Source of the DNA: CAYVHB01 sp964450865
Lineage (GTDB): Bacteria; Bacillota; Clostridia; Saccharofermentanales; UBA5734
Assembly: GCA_964450865.1 (NCBI GenBank)
Contig: CAYVHB010000065.1
Location: 1-8,666, forward strand
DNA length: 8,666 nt
Direction of reading: 5' to 3'
Shown: piece by piece, positions 6,065 to 8,666 of the stretch
Layout: every line of letters begins with the position of its first letter
Numbering within the stretch: position 1 is the first letter of the stretch
Notes under the pieces: generated by a model
Databases searched by the model: none
The model's input: only the letters and a program-made list of their open reading frames with translations
Told to the model about the DNA's origin: nothing
Program-made: the position numbers and the translations under genes

Positions 6065-8353
6065 CTATTCGGCGGCCGTCAGCTTCTGCAGCACGCTGAA
6101 ATCTTCGATGGTTGTCATATCACCCTTCACTTCGGTGCCGGCCGCGATCTGCTTCAGCAGCCGCCGCATGATTTTTCCGGATCGTGTCTTGGGCAGGGCC
6201 TCTGTGAAGCGAATCTCCTCAGGCCTGGCAACAGCGCCAATACTGGCGGCGACGTGTTTCTTGAGTTCTTCGGCCAGACCGGAATGGGGACCGATCCCTT
6301 GTTTCAAAGTCACAAAAACAACCAGCGCACTGCCCTTGAAATCATCTGGACGGCTTACGGCTGCCGATTCGGCGACGGCCAGGTGGCCGACCAGGGCACT
6401 TTCAACTTCGGCCGTGCCGATCCGGTGTCCGGAGATATTGATGACGTCATCGAGTCGCCCGAGGATCCAGAAATACCCGTCCTCGTCCTTGCGGGCCCCA
6501 TCCCCGGTAAAATAACTGCCGGGAACATCCGACCAATAGGCTTCCTTGTATCTTTCCGGATCGCCCCAGATCCCGCGCAGCATGGATGGCCAGGGCTTGC
6601 GGATGACCAGCGAGCCCAGCTCGTTGGGCGGAAGTACCTTGCCATTTTCGTCCACCACTTCCGGCTGGATGCCAAGAAACGGGACCGTTGCCGAGCCTGG
6701 CTTGGTGCCGATGGCTCCCGGCAGCGGGGATATCATGATCGAGCCTGTTTCGGTCTGCCACCAGGTATCAACGATGGGGCATCTGCCGTTGCCGATTGTT
6801 TCATTGAACCAGTGCCAGGCTTCCGGATTAATCGGTTCGCCAACGCTCCCGATCAGGCGCAGGGATGTCAGGTCGTGCCGGTTGGGCCACTGTTCGCCCC
6901 ATTTCATAAAGGCGCGGATTGCAGTCGGGGCTGTATAGAAGATCGTGATGCCATGCCTGGCAATGATTTTCCAGAACCGGTCCGGCTCGGGGTAATCGGG
7001 AGCGCCTTCATAGAGGAAGACGGTCGCCCCATTGGCGAGCGGACCGTAAACGACATAGCTATGGCCGGTAATCCAGCCAATATCGGCGGTACACCAGTAA
7101 ATATCGGTGTCCTGGATATCGAAAACATATTGAAAGGACAGCTTGGCGTCCAACAGGAAGCCAGCCGTGGTGTGATAAATACCCTTCGGCTTGCCGGTCG
7201 AGCCGCTGGTATAGAGGATGAACAGGCCGTCCTCGCTTTCCAGGGCTTGCGGGGCACATTCCCGGTCAGCCCGGTTCATCTCCTCGTGCCACCAGACGTC
7301 CCGGCCTTCGACCATGGTCACCGCATTGGACGCCCTTTGCAGGACAATAACCTTTTCCAGGGCGGCAGCGATGACCTGGCCCCGTTCGTCGACCAGCTTC
7401 AAGGCTTCGTCGACATTCTTTTTCAATGCTACCAGGGTGCCGCGCCGGTAGCCCCCATCGGCGGTGATGATCATTCTGGCGCCGCAATCAGCCGTTCTCT
7501 CGGCAATGGACTGGGAACTGAAGCCGCCAAAAACCACGGAGTGAATGGCGCCGATCCGGGCACAGGCCAGCATGGCTATGACGGCTTCGGGAACCATCGG
7601 CATGTAAATGATGACGCGGTCCCCTTTCTGGATGCCGTTGCGCTGCAAGACATTGGCGAAGCGGACCACTTCGGCATGAAGCTGCCGATAGGTCAGGCGG
7701 CGGATTGCCGCTGGTTTGTCCACTGATTCCGGCTCACCTTCCCAGATCAGGGCAATCTTGTCCCCGATGACGGATTCCAGGTGCTTGTCGAGGCAATTGT
7801 CGCAGGCATTGAGCTGGCCGCCGCCAAACCACCTGGCGTGCGGGCTGTTCCATTCCAGCGTCGTGGTGAAGGGCTTGAACCAGCGCAGGTGTTCCCGGGC
7901 ATGCCTGGCCCAGAACGCTTCAGTGTCCTGAATCGATTCGTCATACAATTGCCTGTAAGCTGCCAGGGACGGGATATGGGCGCGGCTGGAAAATTCAGGG
8001 GCCGGCTGGTAGACCTTATGCACCTGGTGCTGCAGGTCGATTCTGGCGATATGTTCGAAACCGGCCGTGACCAGGAGATCCTTGATGAAAGTGGTGCACT
8101 GGGTCATGTAGAAATTGCCCGTGCTGACTTGTTTCGCCGCGATCAGGCAGACCCGCAGGAAGGCCGAGGAGAGATAATTGACTTCCTCCATATCGAAAAC
8201 GATCGTCAGCTCATCCCCGGGCATATATTGCTGCTTGATGTCTTCAATTTTCTCCTGGATCACCGATGCGAAATTCGCACTGGTCTCAGCCGTGAGATTG
8301 CCCGTGAACTTGCAGACCAGGGATTTGTTATCGGTTATATAGCGAATCTGCAT
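6065..8353 (-). CDS. acs: STAS domain-acetyl-CoA synthetase fusion (AMP-forming)
   Basis: A 762-residue protein, about 110 residues longer than a usual acetyl-CoA synthetase. Residues 1 to about 110 form a STAS domain of the SpoIIAA/RsbV type: VFDMEEVNYLSSAFLRV (52-68) matches the usual hydrophobic-SSAGLR motif, with Ser63 in the position phosphorylated in SpoIIAA. FIKDLLVTAGFEHI (89-102) is the typical final helix. From about 117 the sequence is a complete Acs, which makes acetyl-CoA from acetate, ATP and CoA via acetyl-AMP. Its motifs are YTSGSTGKPKG (381-391), TWWQTETG (530-537, acetate pocket), YFTGDGA (614-620), GRLDDVIN (632-639, domain hinge) and PKTRSGKIM (721-729). Lys727 there is catalytic and the known acetylation site of the family. 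The ATG at 8353 is chosen because AGGAGG (8367-8362) is 8 nt away; a TTG at 8356 is less likely. Transcription converges with the aminomutase genes. Confidence 0.95.
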   Translation of the reverse strand: MQIRYITDNKSLVCKFTGNLTAETSANFASVIQEKIEDIKQQYMPGDELTIVFDMEEVNYLSSAFLRVCLIAAKQVSTGNFYMTQCTTFIKDLLVTAGFEHIARIDLQHQVHKVYQPAPEFSSRAHIPSLAAYRQLYDESIQDTEAFWARHAREHLRWFKPFTTTLEWNSPHARWFGGGQLNACDNCLDKHLESVIGDKIALIWEGEPESVDKPAAIRRLTYRQLHAEVVRFANVLQRNGIQKGDRVIIYMPMVPEAVIAMLACARIGAIHSVVFGGFSSQSIAERTADCGARMIITADGGYRRGTLVALKKNVDEALKLVDERGQVIAAALEKVIVLQRASNAVTMVEGRDVWWHEEMNRADRECAPQALESEDGLFILYTSGSTGKPKGIYHTTAGFLLDAKLSFQYVFDIQDTDIYWCTADIGWITGHSYVVYGPLANGATVFLYEGAPDYPEPDRFWKIIARHGITIFYTAPTAIRAFMKWGEQWPNRHDLTSLRLIGSVGEPINPEAWHWFNETIGNGRCPIVDTWWQTETGSIMISPLPGAIGTKPGSATVPFLGIQPEVVDENGKVLPPNELGSLVIRKPWPSMLRGIWGDPERYKEAYWSDVPGSYFTGDGARKDEDGYFWILGRLDDVINISGHRIGTAEVESALVGHLAVAESAAVSRPDDFKGSALVVFVTLKQGIGPHSGLAEELKKHVAASIGAVARPEEIRFTEALPKTRSGKIMRRLLKQIAAGTEVKGDMTTIEDFSVLQKLTAAE

Positions 8354-8424
8354 CAATGGAGCCTCCTGATTATTATTCGGGGGTCTGGTGATCTCATTTG
8401 TTGTACTACTTATAAGTATTTTAA

Positions 8425-8442
8425 ATTATATCATATAGTCAA
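8425..8442 (-). promoter_or_regulatory. Promoter candidate for the STAS-acs gene, extended -10
   Basis: On the minus strand TGATATAAT (8433-8425) is a perfect TATAAT with the TGn extension, in an AT-rich stretch 70-80 nt upstream of the start codon. TTGACT (8442-8437) is too close to be its -35 element, but extended -10 promoters can work without one. TTGACT could instead serve a second promoter nearer the gene. Expected transcription start is near 8418. Confidence 0.5.
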
Positions 8443-8530
8443 TCCTTTTATATATATGGCTATAAAATATCACAAAGACTGGTTGAATAGACAATCCACA
8501 GGATCGCTGCAAGATCGCCGCCATCCCCAT

Positions 8531-8551
8531 TATCTGTTCTGATGACAGATA
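8531..8551. repeat. Perfect 7-bp AT-rich hairpin upstream of acs
   Basis: TATCTGT (8531-8537) and ACAGATA (8545-8551) form a perfect inverted repeat around a 7-nt loop. It lies about 100 bp upstream of the candidate acs promoter and touches the first copy of the 16-bp direct repeat. It could be an operator or part of a transcript end for a gene beyond the right edge. Confidence 0.35.
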
Positions 8552-8654
8552 TTTATTTACGGATACCGAAAGCACCCGGATTGCTCCGGGTGCCGGCTGG
8601 ATTGGCCAAATTGTGTTTACCTGCCCTGATGTTGTGTTTTTATTTACGGATACC
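8552..8654. repeat. 16-bp direct repeat flanking a GC-rich hairpin
   Basis: TTTATTTACGGATACC occurs exactly at 8552-8567 and 8639-8654, 87 bp apart. Both copies lie in noncoding DNA near the window edge. The interval contains the GC-rich hairpin at 8572-8593. Whether more copies lie beyond 8666 cannot be seen. Confidence 0.6.
8572..8593 (-). terminator. GC-rich hairpin, possible terminator of a gene to the right
   Basis: GCACCCGG (8572-8579) and CCGGGTGC (8586-8593) form a perfect 8-bp stem with a 6-nt loop. Read on the minus strand, the stem is followed by TTTC and then mixed sequence, so the U-tract is weak. It could end a minus-strand gene lying beyond the window, upstream of acs. A non-terminator role is equally possible. 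Confidence 0.3.
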
Positions 8655-8666
8655 AATCTGGATCGT

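Noticed and set aside
5963..7726. Long 587-residue plus-strand open frame
   Set aside because: It lies wholly antisense to acetyl-CoA synthetase, whose minus-strand frame carries every family motif; the plus frame is a shadow of GC-rich codons.
8426..8656. 76-residue minus-strand open frame upstream of acs
   Set aside because: It spans the promoter, the hairpins and the direct repeats, lacks a domain or a ribosome site, and is better explained as noncoding.

Overview
The window is a stretch of bacterial chromosome with no mobile element, CRISPR array, rRNA or tRNA that I can recognise. Strong AGGAGG-type ribosome binding sites, moderately GC-rich coding DNA with sharply AT-rich promoter gaps, an apparent glutamate 2,3-aminomutase (described from clostridia and bacilli) and a Clostridia-like membrane protein point to a Bacillota, probably clostridial, organism. 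This placement is an inference.

Layout from left to right. Positions 1-490 hold no convincing gene, only a structured inverted repeat near 419-468. Two minus-strand genes follow: an unrecognised acidic protein (491-1225) and a single-pass membrane protein with four 33-bp repeats (1391-2026). They are separated by a gap with repeated TTGATTGAGCT motifs. An AT-rich divergent promoter region lies at about 2160-2344. Four plus-strand genes come next: a tandem-domain gamma-glutamylcyclotransferase-like protein (2345-3514), a PPP-family metallophosphoesterase (3628-4338), a radical-SAM aminomutase (4471-5736) and a 46-residue unknown ORF (5793-5933). Facing them on the minus strand is a 762-residue acetyl-CoA synthetase with an extra N-terminal STAS domain (6065-8353). 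Its promoter region, and a right edge with hairpins and a 16-bp direct repeat, close the window.

The two most notable points are in the enzymes. First, the aminomutase aligns to lysine 2,3-aminomutase with a constant numbering offset at the iron-sulfur, PLP and substrate positions. The two aspartates that hold the lysine side chain are replaced by Lys and Asn, the pattern reported for glutamate 2,3-aminomutase, so its likely product is beta-glutamate. Second, the acetyl-CoA synthetase carries a STAS domain of the SpoIIAA/RsbV type in one continuous reading frame, suggesting that acetate activation is tied to a phosphorylation or partner-switching signal.

The gamma-glutamylcyclotransferase-like protein and the aminomutase could both touch glutamate metabolism, but each gene appears to have its own signals and a shared pathway is only speculation.
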